A stretch of 64,000 nt of DNA from Acidobacteriaceae bacterium (lineage in GTDB: Bacteria; Acidobacteriota; Terriglobia; Terriglobales; Acidobacteriaceae), in contig PLDC01000002.1 in assembly GCA_003134995.1 (NCBI GenBank), forward strand, positions 111,394 through 175,393, read 5' to 3'. The notes below the pieces were generated by a model. It did not search any database. It was given only the letters and a program-made list of their open reading frames with translations, and was not told where the DNA came from. Made by a program: the position numbers and the translations under genes. Below are positions 44,136 to 54,203 of this stretch, piece by piece; the first letter of the stretch is position 1, and every line of letters begins with the position of its first letter.

Positions 44136-45548
44136 TCAATCAAGATGAACCTTGGGCTCGACGGACATGCCGGGTCGCAACTTATCCAGGTCGCGCTGAT
44201 TCGGGTTGAAGCGTATCCGCACAGGTAGCCGTTGTACGATCTTGACGTAGTTGCCGGTTGCATTCTCGGGCGGGAACAGGCTGGATCGATCTCCAGTAGC
44301 GGCTGGCATAAACTCCACCTCGCCATCGAACGACTCATCGAGTGAGTCCACCTCGATGGTCACGTGCTGGCCCACGTGCATTTTTCGGAGTTGTGTCTCC
44401 TTAAAGTTCGCGGTCGTCCAGACATTGTCAATCTGAACCACCACGATGAGCTGCTGCCCTTGCGAAACTCTGCCTCCGATTTCCGCACTGCGCTGACTCG
44501 CGATGCCGTCCACCGGAGCCACGATGTGGCAGTAGCTCAGGTTGAGCAGAGCCGTATCCAGCTGCGCTTTCGCCGAGTCCACGCTGGCTTTGCGGGAATC
44601 GACGGTTGCCTTGTGAGCCGCGAGCTGACGGGGTAAATTGGCCTTGTCCTCGGAATGTTTGGTCTGCTGCTGGCGCAGTATCGTTTTTTTCTCCTCGACG
44701 ATCTGTTCCGAAGACGCGGCCGCGTATCGGCTCGCCTCGACTGCCGCCTCATCCCCACCTGCATTCGAAACGTATTGGTCATAGTCGGATAAAGAGATTT
44801 CTCCCTGGTCAACCAATTTCTTGTAGCGCACCAGATCGGACTGGGCCTTCCGGTTGTTCGCCTCAGCTTGACGCAGCTTTGCGGAATTGCTGTCGTAGTC
44901 GCGTTGTGCGCTGGCGATTGCCGCCTCCGCATTGACAACTTGCTGCACGTCCGTATCCACCGTGGCTCGGTTGGAAGTCACCGTGATGGGGACGTTCGGA
45001 CTTTCTGCAGCCGCCTGAGCGATGGCTTGTTCATAGTTCGCACGGGCCTGCTCCACCAAGACCTGGTAGTCGCTCGGATCCAGATCGACCAGGGGTTGGC
45101 CTGCTTTCACCGGCTGATCATTTTCAACGTAGACCGCCTTCACCGTCCCGGCCACGCGTGAAGCGATCGCGTTGAGGTGCCCGTTGATTTGCGCGTCATC
45201 CGTCGACTCGTAGGTGCGGGAGTAGAGCCACCACGCGATCCCAGCCACCAGCACAACGACCCCGACAGCGATCCCGATAATGATTCGTCGCCGTTTGGTG
45301 GCGGGATCAACCGGCTTCTGCTCTTCTTTTTTCTTGTCGTCGTCCTTCTCTGCGGAATCGCCCTTCTTGTCCTGATCTTTGTCCTGATCGCCTTCCCTCC
45401 GGCCCCCGTCGTTGTGACCATTGCCTTGCGATTTGTTTCCCTGGTCGCCGGGCGACTGCTGCTTCTTTGCTTTCTCGCCCTTCTGCTGATCGAGCTCTTG
45501 CGGCTTCTGATCTTTCTCTTCTTCGTCAGTCGTGGTAGGCATGGTCAA
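44136..45548 (-). CDS. emrA: EmrA/HlyD-type membrane fusion protein
   Basis: 470 residues. An unusually long, highly charged cytoplasmic N-terminus (about 85 residues of Lys/Asp/Glu/Gln, e.g. GDQDKDQDKKGDSAEKDDDK) precedes one membrane span (IIIGIAVGVVVLVAGIAWWLY). The HlyD family layout follows: lipoyl-like halves (ESTDDAQINGHLNAIASRVAG and NLSYCHIVAPVDGIASQRSA) around a long coiled coil. It bridges the EmrB-type pump and the TolC-type channel encoded just upstream, and overlaps the tolC stop by 4 bp. Confidence 0.92.
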   Translation of the reverse strand: MTMPTTTDEEEKDQKPQELDQQKGEKAKKQQSPGDQGNKSQGNGHNDGGRREGDQDKDQDKKGDSAEKDDDKKKEEQKPVDPATKRRRIIIGIAVGVVVLVAGIAWWLYSRTYESTDDAQINGHLNAIASRVAGTVKAVYVENDQPVKAGQPLVDLDPSDYQVLVEQARANYEQAIAQAAAESPNVPITVTSNRATVDTDVQQVVNAEAAIASAQRDYDSNSAKLRQAEANNRKAQSDLVRYKKLVDQGEISLSDYDQYVSNAGGDEAAVEASRYAAASSEQIVEEKKTILRQQQTKHSEDKANLPRQLAAHKATVDSRKASVDSAKAQLDTALLNLSYCHIVAPVDGIASQRSAEIGGRVSQGQQLIVVVQIDNVWTTANFKETQLRKMHVGQHVTIEVDSLDESFDGEVEFMPAATGDRSSLFPPENATGNYVKIVQRLPVRIRFNPNQRDLDKLRPGMSVEPKVHLD

Positions 45549-47098
45549 TTTCCTTTCAGCATGTTCGGGATGAACTGTTCGGCTTGTCCGGTCGCTCTGG
45601 CAAGGCTGATCCGAGCCAGATTGAGAGAGAAGAGAGTGCTGACATAGTCCCGCTCTGCCGAGGCGACGGTCTCTTGCGATTGCACGACTTCCACTGAATT
45701 CGTAACCCCGGCGGCGAATCGGTCGAGCGACTGGGTGAGAATTTCGGCAGCCACTTTGCGATTCTCTATCGCGACCGCGATCTGTTCGGTCGCTACCTGC
45801 AAATCGACGTAGGCTTGTCGTACATCAAGTTCGACCACACCTTTTTCATCGGCATATTCCGCCTGTCGCTGGCTGAGCGCGGCATCGGCCTGTTCGACAT
45901 CCGCTTTCACGCGGCCGCTTTGAAAGATCGGGATGGTGACCGTGGCTGCGGCCTGAAAAACAGAAACTCCCTTGTTCGGGTTTATCCCCTCGATCCCGTA
46001 GTCGCCCTTGACCTCAAGCGACGGGAGATACTCCGCCTTCGAGGCTCTGTGGGCTTCGCTTGCGGCCTTCAACTGCAGCCGGGCAGCCTTAAGATCGGAG
46101 CGCTCCTCGAATGCAAGTTTCAGCGCCTGTTCGAGCGAGACGGCCTCAGGCACCTGAGCGGGCAGGTCTTCACTCAAGGTAAATACTTGGCCGACAGGTA
46201 GACCGATAAGTCTCGCCAGTTGCATGGTCTGTTTCAGCAAATCCCCGCGCAACGATGTGAGCCTCTGTTGCTCGGTGTGATATTCCACAAAACTCTTATT
46301 CCGGTCGATGGACGCTTTCGTTCCGGCCTGGTACTGGTGCTCGGATTGCTTAAAGGTCGCTGACGCCTGCTTGACCTGTGCTTCCTGCGACAGGACATTT
46401 GCTTTGCTCGCCAGGACTCGAAGGTAAGTTCCGCTGACCGCTAAAATGATGAGTTCTCGCGCATCATGGGCGCTCATCTGCGCCGCATCTGCCGAAGCTT
46501 GTGATTGACGCAGGTTGTACAGCGAAGTCATGCTGAGGTCCTCGCTGAGATTGGCAAGCGCGCTGTAATAGTGGAAGGGACCTACGGCGGTTGGCAGTGG
46601 AATACTGCTGCCGAACGTGCCGGGAGTGAGCCCTTGGGTCGCGAGATCGATCTTGGCCCCGTCCTCAGCCACCGTCCCGTAGATGTTCGGCAGCATCTTG
46701 CTGAGCGCTGCCAGCCGCTCTCCACGCAACTGTCTCACCGACGCGTTCGCACTAACGGCGCCCAGGTTGAAGCGAAGGCCGCGGAGGATTGCATCCGCAA
46801 TGTTCAGGGTAAGCGGACCTTGCGGTGCATTCGGATCAGGAATGCTGCCCTGGTAAGAGCCCGAGACTTGTATGGTGCTGTTGACCGTGTTGACGCTGGA
46901 ACTGCCGCCGTTTCCGCTGGAAGACTGCTCCGCTTGAACAGTGCTGCCACTCTGCGCCCTGCCGGACGGAGGCAACTGATCGGCCCTCGGAAGCGAAGAT
47001 GAGTCGCTTTGCTGGGCCAGGCTCGCGCCGCAAAGCACGACCAAGGCAGTGGCCAGGATGCCGAAAGGCATGAGGTGAATGGCGTAGAGACGGTCCAT
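45545..47098 (-). CDS. TolC-family outer-membrane efflux protein
   Basis: 517 residues from ATG 47098 (MDRLYAIHLMPFGILATALVV signal peptide); an earlier ATG adds 32 leader residues. Two outer-membrane-efflux repeats are visible, each with long helices and periodic Asn/Ala/Ser (residues about 80-290 and 300-510), e.g. LDVRQAYVDLQVATEQIAVA. It is the exit duct for the EmrA/EmrB pair. A short Ser/Asn-rich linker follows the signal peptide. Confidence 0.9.
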   Translation of the reverse strand: MDRLYAIHLMPFGILATALVVLCGASLAQQSDSSSLPRADQLPPSGRAQSGSTVQAEQSSSGNGGSSSVNTVNSTIQVSGSYQGSIPDPNAPQGPLTLNIADAILRGLRFNLGAVSANASVRQLRGERLAALSKMLPNIYGTVAEDGAKIDLATQGLTPGTFGSSIPLPTAVGPFHYYSALANLSEDLSMTSLYNLRQSQASADAAQMSAHDARELIILAVSGTYLRVLASKANVLSQEAQVKQASATFKQSEHQYQAGTKASIDRNKSFVEYHTEQQRLTSLRGDLLKQTMQLARLIGLPVGQVFTLSEDLPAQVPEAVSLEQALKLAFEERSDLKAARLQLKAASEAHRASKAEYLPSLEVKGDYGIEGINPNKGVSVFQAAATVTIPIFQSGRVKADVEQADAALSQRQAEYADEKGVVELDVRQAYVDLQVATEQIAVAIENRKVAAEILTQSLDRFAAGVTNSVEVVQSQETVASAERDYVSTLFSLNLARISLARATGQAEQFIPNMLKGN

Positions 47099-47229
47099 TC
47101 CTCTCTTCCTTGAAGCGTAAGCTCGCCCTTGTGGAACGTGACTCCCCACTAAAGCGACTTGGACTCGGAACATATTTATCAATGGCAATTTCAAGTGTGA
47201 TCTCCCTTACCGTCGCGCGTCGGGCTGCC

Positions 47230-48810
47230 TCAACCTGATTCAACGGGCGCTCCCTCGCCCGGTTTGTTCTTGCTCAACAGAAAAGCGCAAACGATCATTC
47301 CGACCGACAACCAGCAAAGCATTCGATAGATATCCTGGTATCCCATCACCGATGCCTGTTGATTCATTTGTCGATAAATCTCGCCGCGTGCCATGGCGTC
47401 AGCTCCTGCGACGCCGCTGACGCCCCCATAAGCGTTTGTCAGGGCAGAAAGCCGGTTCGCAAACACTGGATTTCCGGACTGCATGTGGTCCGCTAGACGG
47501 GCTTGATGAAACAGCGATCGATTCGTGACCAGCGCCCCGCTAACTGCAATAAGGACGCTTCCGCCGACATTGCGGGTGAAGTTGATGATGCCTGCGACTT
47601 GGTCGGTGGCCTCCTTAGGTAGGCCGATGTAGGCCGCGGTGGTGATTGCGACAAAGCAGAACGGAATCGGAGCCATTTGAAGAATGCGCAGCCATGACGA
47701 AAAGGCGAAACCCATACCCAGGGTGGTGTGGGTGGAGGCGTAATAAAATGCGACGGCGAAGCCCGCGAAGCCGCCGGCGATGAGATTACGCGCAGCGAAC
47801 CTGCCGGTACCCCATCCCGCCAACGGCATGAGGACCAACAGCGCAATGCCGCCACCCGTGAGTGCCTCTCCCGCAACTGTCGCCGTATACCCGAGCAGGG
47901 CCTGGGAGAACTGCGGCTGGAGTACCGTAGCGGCGTTGAGAATTCCGCCAGTTACCAGCATGAGCAGCGCGCAAATGGCGAAATTCTTGAACTTAAACAG
48001 GCGGACGTTGATGAGTGGGTCCTTGGCCTTCCACTCGCGCCAGATAAGTCCGATCATGCCGAAAACAAACATGCCGGCAAACGTCCGAATAAAGTTCGAG
48101 GCGAGCCAGCCGTCCTCTTCCCCTTTATCGAGCATGATCTGCATGCCTCCCATGGCAACTGTGAGCAGGCCGAACCCGACATAGTCAAGATTCTTGAGAT
48201 TGCCACGATCGGCTTTGATCCAGGGCGGATCTTCAACGAAGCGCATGACCAGGAAGGAGGCAAGAATTCCTACCGGGATGTTGAAGTAAAAAATCCATCT
48301 CCAGGAATAATTGTCGGTGATCCAGCCACCCAGCATTGGGCCAATGGATGGCGCAAGTACGGCAACCAAGCCATAAAGCGCAAAAGCCTGCCCCCGCTTC
48401 TTCGCATCGAATGAATCCGCCATGATGGCTTGTGCCATGGGCTGAAGCCCGCCCCCTCCAGCCCCTTGAATCACACGACTAATAAGGAGCATGGGAAGCG
48501 AGACGGCAAGGCCACAAAGGAAACTGGCGATCGTGAACACGGCGATGCATAACAGAAAAAAACGCTTGCGGCCGATAACGCTGGATGCCCAGGCGCCCAT
48601 GGGTAGAACGATGGCGTTCGATACCAGATAGCTGGTAAGAACCCAGGTTCCATCGTCGGTACTAACGCCCAGGTTGCCGGAGATGTGAGGCAATGCGACG
48701 TTTGCTACGGAGGTGTCGAGGACCTCCATAAAAGCCGCAAGCGCCACCGTTCCCGCAATCACCCAGGGATTGACCCTCGGCTTCCATTGCCGCTCCGTGG
48801 CCGTGACCAC
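47230..48810 (-). CDS. emrB: DHA2-family multidrug efflux permease (EmrB/QacA)
   Basis: 526 residues, about 14 predicted membrane spans. Signatures include MEVLDTSVANVALPHISG in helix 1, the DHA motif A region (SSVIGRKRFFLL) and SRVIQGAGGGGLQPMAQAI (motif C region). It exports hydrophobic compounds using the proton gradient. First gene of a leftward operon with tolC and emrA (132 bp from the tolC start). A LysR regulator lies upstream on the same strand. Confidence 0.93.
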   Translation of the reverse strand: MVTATERQWKPRVNPWVIAGTVALAAFMEVLDTSVANVALPHISGNLGVSTDDGTWVLTSYLVSNAIVLPMGAWASSVIGRKRFFLLCIAVFTIASFLCGLAVSLPMLLISRVIQGAGGGGLQPMAQAIMADSFDAKKRGQAFALYGLVAVLAPSIGPMLGGWITDNYSWRWIFYFNIPVGILASFLVMRFVEDPPWIKADRGNLKNLDYVGFGLLTVAMGGMQIMLDKGEEDGWLASNFIRTFAGMFVFGMIGLIWREWKAKDPLINVRLFKFKNFAICALLMLVTGGILNAATVLQPQFSQALLGYTATVAGEALTGGGIALLVLMPLAGWGTGRFAARNLIAGGFAGFAVAFYYASTHTTLGMGFAFSSWLRILQMAPIPFCFVAITTAAYIGLPKEATDQVAGIINFTRNVGGSVLIAVSGALVTNRSLFHQARLADHMQSGNPVFANRLSALTNAYGGVSGVAGADAMARGEIYRQMNQQASVMGYQDIYRMLCWLSVGMIVCAFLLSKNKPGEGAPVESG

Positions 48811-49226
48811 TATAGACCCATGCAGGCGTCTGTCGCGGACTCACGAGGAAGATGATCGCGTACAGGGACCTGTTTGAAATCGATGACGAGCTTCATGGAT
48901 GGCGGTAATGGCATTACTCGGACTGGGCGAACATTCGTCATCTATGGACGGAAGTATGCTGGGCGGAGCAGATGCCTGACTGAGCAAAACAGAACACTCT
49001 CGCCTGTTCAGCGACGCAAACCTGATTTGCGTATGCGCAAGGTTGCAGCAACGAGCCGCATACAGCACTCGATGCACGTTGGACGAAGGACCTGCGTGAG
49101 AGCTTCAATTTAGCCCTTCTTTTTCAGTTACGCTCAGGGGCAGACACTGAAGATGGGACGCGGGAAAGCCAATTTCGTTGTAACGCGTAAACCGTCCACA
49201 CCTTGACTTGCCTGGTGATGGGAGCC
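48811..49226. other. Control region between lysR and the efflux operon
   Basis: 416 bp with no gene I can support. It is the natural place for the efflux operon promoter and LysR sites; I did not pick out a convincing T-N11-A box. Confidence 0.45.
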
Positions 49227-50213
49227 TCAACGAGCAGGGTTACGATTAGAGCAATCAAGAAAAGACCAACCCTGAGCTTGCAATCTCGAGCTGATAAAAC
49301 ATTCGGAGGCCTTTGTGCGGTCGAGCCTCGGATCCTTGTCCGTTCCGATGTACTCATTCAAGAAATCCAAGACCTTCTTGACCTTTGGCGTCAGAGCATT
49401 CGGGCTGCAGTACAAAGCGACGAGGGGTATAGGAGAAGGAGCCCAACCTGGTAGAACTTGGACGAGAACATCACACAACGCTGGAGCTTTCGCCATCCAG
49501 AGCGGAAGGACCACGATTCCAATACCATCAATGGCTAATTGTCTAGAAACAACAGGATCACACGTGGTGACGTGAAAAACCACAGGAGGAATCATCGTGG
49601 TTTGATCGTTCGTCAGTTCCCATCTGCCGGTTCCTATGCAGCGATGATTCACTAATTCAAGCGGGCTTTTCGGATTCCCGCACTCGCGCAGATACTCTTC
49701 GCTTGCAAACAACCCTCCCTTCGCGCTCGGGTAAGAGCGGATCATTTGTGAGGAATCGTTAGGGGGCGAAACCATAAAGATAATGTCGACGTCTAGACGC
49801 GGCAACGGAACATGTGTCGGAGCGTACTCCTCAAGATCGATCTTCAGGTTGGGGAATTCGCTAACCAGCTTTCCTATCACCGGTGTCAACAGATGCCGAA
49901 TCATCGTTCCGGGACAAGCAATTCTGATCACCCCTGTGGGGTTAAGGCGATGTCTGTCCAGCTGTTCGTTACCGTTGCTGAGCGCCCGCAAAGCGTGTCT
50001 ACAAGATTCAAGGTAATCAACCCCTGCATCGGTCAACACGAATCCCTTGGAGCTGCGATTGATCAGCAGCATTTGAAGACTTTGTTCAAGACGAGTTAGG
50101 GAGCGGCTAACTGTGGAAGTGGGAACTCCGAGTTCCTTCGCGGCACCACTCAAAGTGCCGGCCTCAGCAGCATTGACAAACATCACAACGTCATTGGCAT
50201 CGTATCTGAGCAT
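49227..50213 (-). CDS. LysR-family transcriptional regulator
   Basis: About 328 residues from ATG 50213 (MLRYDANDVVMFVNAAEAG). The helix-turn-helix is clear: AAKELGVPTSTVSRSLTRLEQSL. The effector domain begins at IRIACPGTMIRHLLTPVIGKL. It lies just upstream of the EmrB-TolC-EmrA operon on the same strand and probably controls it in response to an exported compound; that is inferred from position. Confidence 0.9.
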   Translation of the reverse strand: MLRYDANDVVMFVNAAEAGTLSGAAKELGVPTSTVSRSLTRLEQSLQMLLINRSSKGFVLTDAGVDYLESCRHALRALSNGNEQLDRHRLNPTGVIRIACPGTMIRHLLTPVIGKLVSEFPNLKIDLEEYAPTHVPLPRLDVDIIFMVSPPNDSSQMIRSYPSAKGGLFASEEYLRECGNPKSPLELVNHRCIGTGRWELTNDQTTMIPPVVFHVTTCDPVVSRQLAIDGIGIVVLPLWMAKAPALCDVLVQVLPGWAPSPIPLVALYCSPNALTPKVKKVLDFLNEYIGTDKDPRLDRTKASECFISSRLQAQGWSFLDCSNRNPAR

Positions 50214-50571
50214 TTGAAATTGCCTTTCCTGCCGGATTTCAGGCATCGAGGCTCCGATCTGGGCATAAACGCATATGAATCAAAAGGCATTTGCGATAGG
50301 CGCGAGACAAGTCTCTCTGTTCCGCTATGTGCGGTACTGGACATTGCGGCGCATCTAATGAATACTCAATGCCAGAGGACAGAAGTGCGTAGTTAATTCA
50401 CTGCAATGGGAGTTTTCTTAACAGTTAGATCTTTTCAAACCATTGCAGGGCAACTACTTAAGACTGCAGTTGATGGGGCGGGGGCGGCGTTTTGGGAGAA
50501 TGCAGTTCCCCCGTGCGCCACGATAACTTTGCAGCTGGTTCGTAGAGAGTGCCAAACTCGGAGGGTTTCAC
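50214..50571. other. Divergent promoter region
   Basis: 358 bp between the LysR gene and the membrane regulator gene. No gene or clear motif seen. Confidence 0.4.
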
Positions 50572-51882
50572 ATGAAACTCGACGCACTTCCCGCAGGACT
50601 CGGCGAGCTCACATATGCGCAGAAGCGCGAGCTCATTGGGCGCGTCGCCGCGTCGGCGCAGTTTCGCCGGGCTCTCCGGTTGAGAGAGTTCTTGTTGTTC
50701 GTGGGGCGGACATCCCTGATCGAAGGCTCGCCGGAGGTTCACGAGCAGGATATCGGGGTAAACGTCTTTGGCCGTTCACCCGAATACGATCGAGGAGCCG
50801 ACGGTATCGTTCGCGTAAACGCGACCGAGCTGCGCAAACGCATCGACCACTACTTCGCAAACGAGGGGATCGGGGAATCCATCATTTTCCAAATACCGCG
50901 CGGCGGCTACACGCCTGTTTTCACGCCTCGGATCGTGGACACGGCGGAGGAAGAGCAAGCCGTGCATATCGACCGGGAGCCCCAAACTGCGATGTCAGTA
51001 GCTCCTTCAAAATCCGGGCGTGGTTGGATGTGGCTTTCGGTGACGCTTTCTTGTTTGTGCCTGGTAATGACCGGAGCGCTTTACCGTGCTCGGACCTCGG
51101 CAGTGGAATCGGGCGACCGTGCGCTTGTGATGCAGTTTTGGCGTGGCTTTACGCACGACCGTGACCCTAACGCGCAGACGGATCTCGTTCTCCCCGACGA
51201 GAGCGTCAGTCTCATGGAGGACATGCTTCGACGTCCCGTCTCCCTGCCTGATTATATGGACAGCAGCTATAAAGACGACGTCGATACTTCATTCGCCAGT
51301 TCTGATCGAAAGGCTGACGTCCGGGAGATCCTGCAGCACAATCTGGTGACATTTGGTAGCGTTATGGCTGCGAGACAGATGCTCATGCTACCTGGCTTGG
51401 CTCAGCACTTTCATGTCACGATTCCAAGAAACTACCCACCCGATATGATGAAGCGGAATAATCTCGTCATCGTCGGCGGTAAGAAATCGAATCCTTGGGC
51501 GGGGTTCTTTGACGGTCAGCTCGACTTCACCTTGGAGTACGACACAAAGACATCTCAGAACTTCGTTTTCAATCATCATCCTCTGCCCGGCGAGCAGACG
51601 ACCTTTCAACCATTTGTCGCCTCAAACTTGACTTACGGGATCGCCGTCCTCGCCTACATACGTAACCCGGGCAATACCGGAGACGTCTTGCTCCTGACGG
51701 GAAGTGATTCCGACGGAACTGCCGCAGCCGCCGACTTCATCACGTCGGAACCCTCTTTCCAAAAGCTGCTCAAACGGTTTGGTCGCTCGCAGTTGCCCCA
51801 CTGCGAGGTGGTGCTCCGCACAAGCCGTCTCAGCGGCACATCATTCAACGCTGAGATCGTGACCAGTCGTCTCCATGAATGA
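50572..51882 (+). CDS. Membrane-anchored OmpR/ToxR-like regulator, acidobacterial type
   Basis: 436 residues. The N-terminal winged-helix-like domain (RLREFLLFVGRTSL, HEQDIGVNVFGRSPEYDRG, IVRVNATELRKRIDHYF, FQIPRGGYTPVF) is characteristic of a large acidobacterial regulator family. One membrane span (WMWLSVTLSCLCLVMTGALY) leads to an extracytoplasmic domain of about 250 residues with no domain I can name (NLVIVGGKKSNPW, VLLLTGSDSDGTAAAADF). It may sense envelope signals and act on nearby genes. A ribosome site is present upstream (GGAGGGTTTCAC). Confidence 0.78.
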   Translation: MKLDALPAGLGELTYAQKRELIGRVAASAQFRRALRLREFLLFVGRTSLIEGSPEVHEQDIGVNVFGRSPEYDRGADGIVRVNATELRKRIDHYFANEGIGESIIFQIPRGGYTPVFTPRIVDTAEEEQAVHIDREPQTAMSVAPSKSGRGWMWLSVTLSCLCLVMTGALYRARTSAVESGDRALVMQFWRGFTHDRDPNAQTDLVLPDESVSLMEDMLRRPVSLPDYMDSSYKDDVDTSFASSDRKADVREILQHNLVTFGSVMAARQMLMLPGLAQHFHVTIPRNYPPDMMKRNNLVIVGGKKSNPWAGFFDGQLDFTLEYDTKTSQNFVFNHHPLPGEQTTFQPFVASNLTYGIAVLAYIRNPGNTGDVLLLTGSDSDGTAAAADFITSEPSFQKLLKRFGRSQLPHCEVVLRTSRLSGTSFNAEIVTSRLHE

Positions 51883-52015
51883 ACGTGGAGATTCCAAGTT
51901 TGGCAGCATCAGCAATCCCAGTTTCGCATCAACTCCACCGGCCGAACCTCCGCAGACGATGCTGATCGAGTTGCTACGACTCTAGGTGACCTAGAAAGGT
52001 ACGGAAAAAGTCGGC

Positions 52016-52378
52016 TGGCTCTTCGCGCTCTCCGATCGGCAGTTGAGTGCAGCAATGACGGCAATGCACAAGAAACCTGGCTATCGCTGGACCGTGCGGG
52101 AACTGGACGAATACGCCTGAATGTCGCGATCAGCATTCGCGTTGCGCTTCAAGGAGAACGTTGGAGTTACCGACATAGAGTACCTGACTCGATGGCGGAT
52201 GCTCCTCGCAGACGACCGACTCATGAACTCCCACGATTCTGTCTCAGTCATCTCGCTTTCTCTCGGCTACAAATCCGAGAGCGCGTTCTGCTTCGACTTC
52301 AAGAGGAAAATGGGCTGCTCTCCACGTCAATATTGCCACGCTCGATCGTCTGATTTGGCCAGTTTTGTTTCCTCCTAA
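52016..52378 (+). pseudogene. AraC-family C-terminal remnant with in-frame TGA
   Basis: The frame from WLFALSDRQLSAAMTAMHKK through RWTVRELDEYA, TGA (52118-52120), MSRSAFALRFKENVG and LTRWRMLLADDRL is the conserved DNA-binding half of AraC regulators of the cupin type. The N-terminal sensor domain is missing or unreadable. The stop falls directly before MSRSAF, a place normally held by a small residue, usually Gly or Ala. Confidence 0.72.
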
Positions 52379-52520
52379 TCCTAGAGGAAGACTTTCAGGA
52401 CGCTGCATTGATGCTGGGTTTCGTCACTAGCACCGTGGACTTTCTGGTCTCTTGGTCCGCGTGGATTAGTAACGACAAAACGTTAGGTCCCTATCATGGC
52501 TGCCCGGAGACGGAGTGGGT

Positions 52521-52829
52521 ATGCGGTTCCTCATCTTCCCGCGATTTGCGGCTCAGCCATGGTGCACGCCATTTCTGTGCCCGCAGTGCGGAGATACTGT
52601 CATGGTGAGTGAAGTAATCTGCCGATTCGAATCGTGGGAATCCTTCGAGAGGCAAAGCGGTGTTGCGGCAGCGCGACGACGTTCAGCTAACCTCAGCCAT
52701 CTAACCAACATCGAAAAGGCGAAGCTGGAGGGGAGCGATTATGATCACGCATCACCCTCCAAACCTATTTGGACCGCATCGCAATGGCAGAAATGCGCTC
52801 GATGGTTGAATCAACAAAAGGTACCGTAA
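52521..52829 (+). CDS. Short hypothetical ORF
   Basis: 103 residues with a CPQC pair near the start (FLCPQCGDTVMV) and a helical remainder (ARRRSANLSHLTNIEKAKLEG). No family recognised and no strong ribosome site; weakly supported. Confidence 0.3.
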   Translation: MRFLIFPRFAAQPWCTPFLCPQCGDTVMVSEVICRFESWESFERQSGVAAARRRSANLSHLTNIEKAKLEGSDYDHASPSKPIWTASQWQKCARWLNQQKVP

Positions 52830-52952
52830 CCGGCGTTTCGGCGCGGGCCTACCAGCACATTGTCGGAGAGGTTGCGGTGCGGGCGAGAGTGTCTGCGTTC
52901 ATTCCCGAGTACAGTTTAGGTCCGCAGCATTCGTTCCCGGCGACGGTAGAGG

Positions 52953-53135
52953 ATGCGAGATGATCTTATGATGAGGCTGCCCATCCTTAAAGACGAATTG
53001 GCTTTTCTAGAAAAGCACGGGCCGGAGTTGGAAGACAGGACTGATTTAGGGCAGTTGGCGATCGAGTTCAAAAAGCGAATTGTCCAGATTCGCCAAGAGA
53101 TTCGCGCCTTGGAGCGCGACCAAAATTCACAGTAG
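52953..53135 (+). CDS. Small helical protein
   Basis: About 60 residues, almost entirely charged helix (LPILKDELAFLEKHGPELED, FKKRIVQIRQEIRALERDQ). Similar in design to the 35213-35404 protein. Nearby ATGs at 52968 and 52971 are alternative starts. Function unknown. Confidence 0.45.
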   Translation: MRDDLMMRLPILKDELAFLEKHGPELEDRTDLGQLAIEFKKRIVQIRQEIRALERDQNSQ

Positions 53136-53287
53136 TCCACTACCCGGCTGAGCCGAGGCGCTGCGGAAGACCTCTGCCCCGGCACGTTTGAGCGCCGGCG
53201 GCCGGCACTTTGGGTGCTGCCGCAAAAAAGCTAGGGTTGCCGTTTCGTGCCGATCCAGCAGCCATGTCCACGACCCAAGGAGAAATT

Positions 53288-53860
53288 ATGACACCACCGC
53301 CTTCCTACAACGCAAGAGTCGCTATACCGCTGCCTTCCGACGAAAAGATCCGAGCCGTTGTCGGTTCCACTTATGATCCAGCTCAGGCACTCAACGTCCT
53401 CAAGATGATGGCCGGAACTGAAGATATGTTCGATGCCCTCATCGGGCTCGTGAAAGCGGTCTTCGGAGTAGCTGGGGTGGATCCCAAGCTTCGGCAGATG
53501 ATCATACTGCGCGCAGCCAAAGTGCTGAACTCCCCCTACGAATGGCAGGCCAACGTACCCATGTCCCTGAACAACGGACTGTCGCAACTGGAGGTCGAAG
53601 CTGCAGCTAGCGATGGACCGGTGACCGGGGTTAAGGAAGAATACGTTCTAATATGCAAGGCGACGGATGAGCTTTCCACTTCAGGTACCTTGACCGACTC
53701 GACCCTCCAAGATCTCCTGAATCGCAACGGGGAGGTGATCACTCGTAAGCTCGTGCTGATGATCTCCTGGTTCAATCTTCTGAGCCTCTTTTTAAATGGC
53801 TGCCGAGTGCCGCTGGAGGTCACCGACAAGATTGGGACCAAGGCCTCTCCTCTGGGTTGA
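53288..53860 (+). CDS. Carboxymuconolactone decarboxylase/AhpD-like protein
   Basis: 190 residues from ATG 53288, preceded by AAGGAG; longer forms lack this site. The central helix pattern (LIGLVKAVFGVAGVDPKLRQMIILRAAKVLNSPYEW) matches the CMD/AhpD fold. The usual CxxC of peroxidase-type members is absent here (AKVLNSPYEW in its place), so peroxidase activity is unlikely. It may be a decarboxylase-like or structural member in the small-molecule gene group that follows. Confidence 0.75.
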   Translation: MTPPPSYNARVAIPLPSDEKIRAVVGSTYDPAQALNVLKMMAGTEDMFDALIGLVKAVFGVAGVDPKLRQMIILRAAKVLNSPYEWQANVPMSLNNGLSQLEVEAAASDGPVTGVKEEYVLICKATDELSTSGTLTDSTLQDLLNRNGEVITRKLVLMISWFNLLSLFLNGCRVPLEVTDKIGTKASPLG

Positions 53861-54203
53861 GCAGGACCGCGCTCCTGGATCTCGTCGCATTATCGCATGT
53901 GTCTTCTAGGACGAGAGCGTCGAAAAGTCGGGGGATTGGACAATACGGTACTCAAGCTCTTCAGGCGGATTCGAGTGGACCGCGAAGCGCTTGCACCTGT
54001 CGGCGTTCGTGATATCTGGGAGGAGACGAAATGATGGACGAGTTTCTTCTCGACGAGGAAGCAGGAACGGCGTATGTGACGTCACTGCAAGAACAACATT
54101 GATCGGATTTTTGTAACCAGACCGCAACGAAGACCGCAACTTCCTAGCGTAAGTGAACGATCAGCTCAGCAATTGCGCCTGGATATGTCGTGGAAAACGT
54201 TAC
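53861..54203. other. Gap without a convincing gene
   Basis: 343 bp between the CMD-like gene and the convergent dehalogenase gene. Only short frames are present; nothing recognised. Confidence 0.4.

Noticed and set aside
15856-52120. Non-standard code (TGA as Gly) for the organism
   Set aside because: ccmF, ccmH, mlaE and many other intact genes end in TGA, and the three internal TGAs lie in genes that otherwise look decayed. Kept only as a low-probability local readthrough question.
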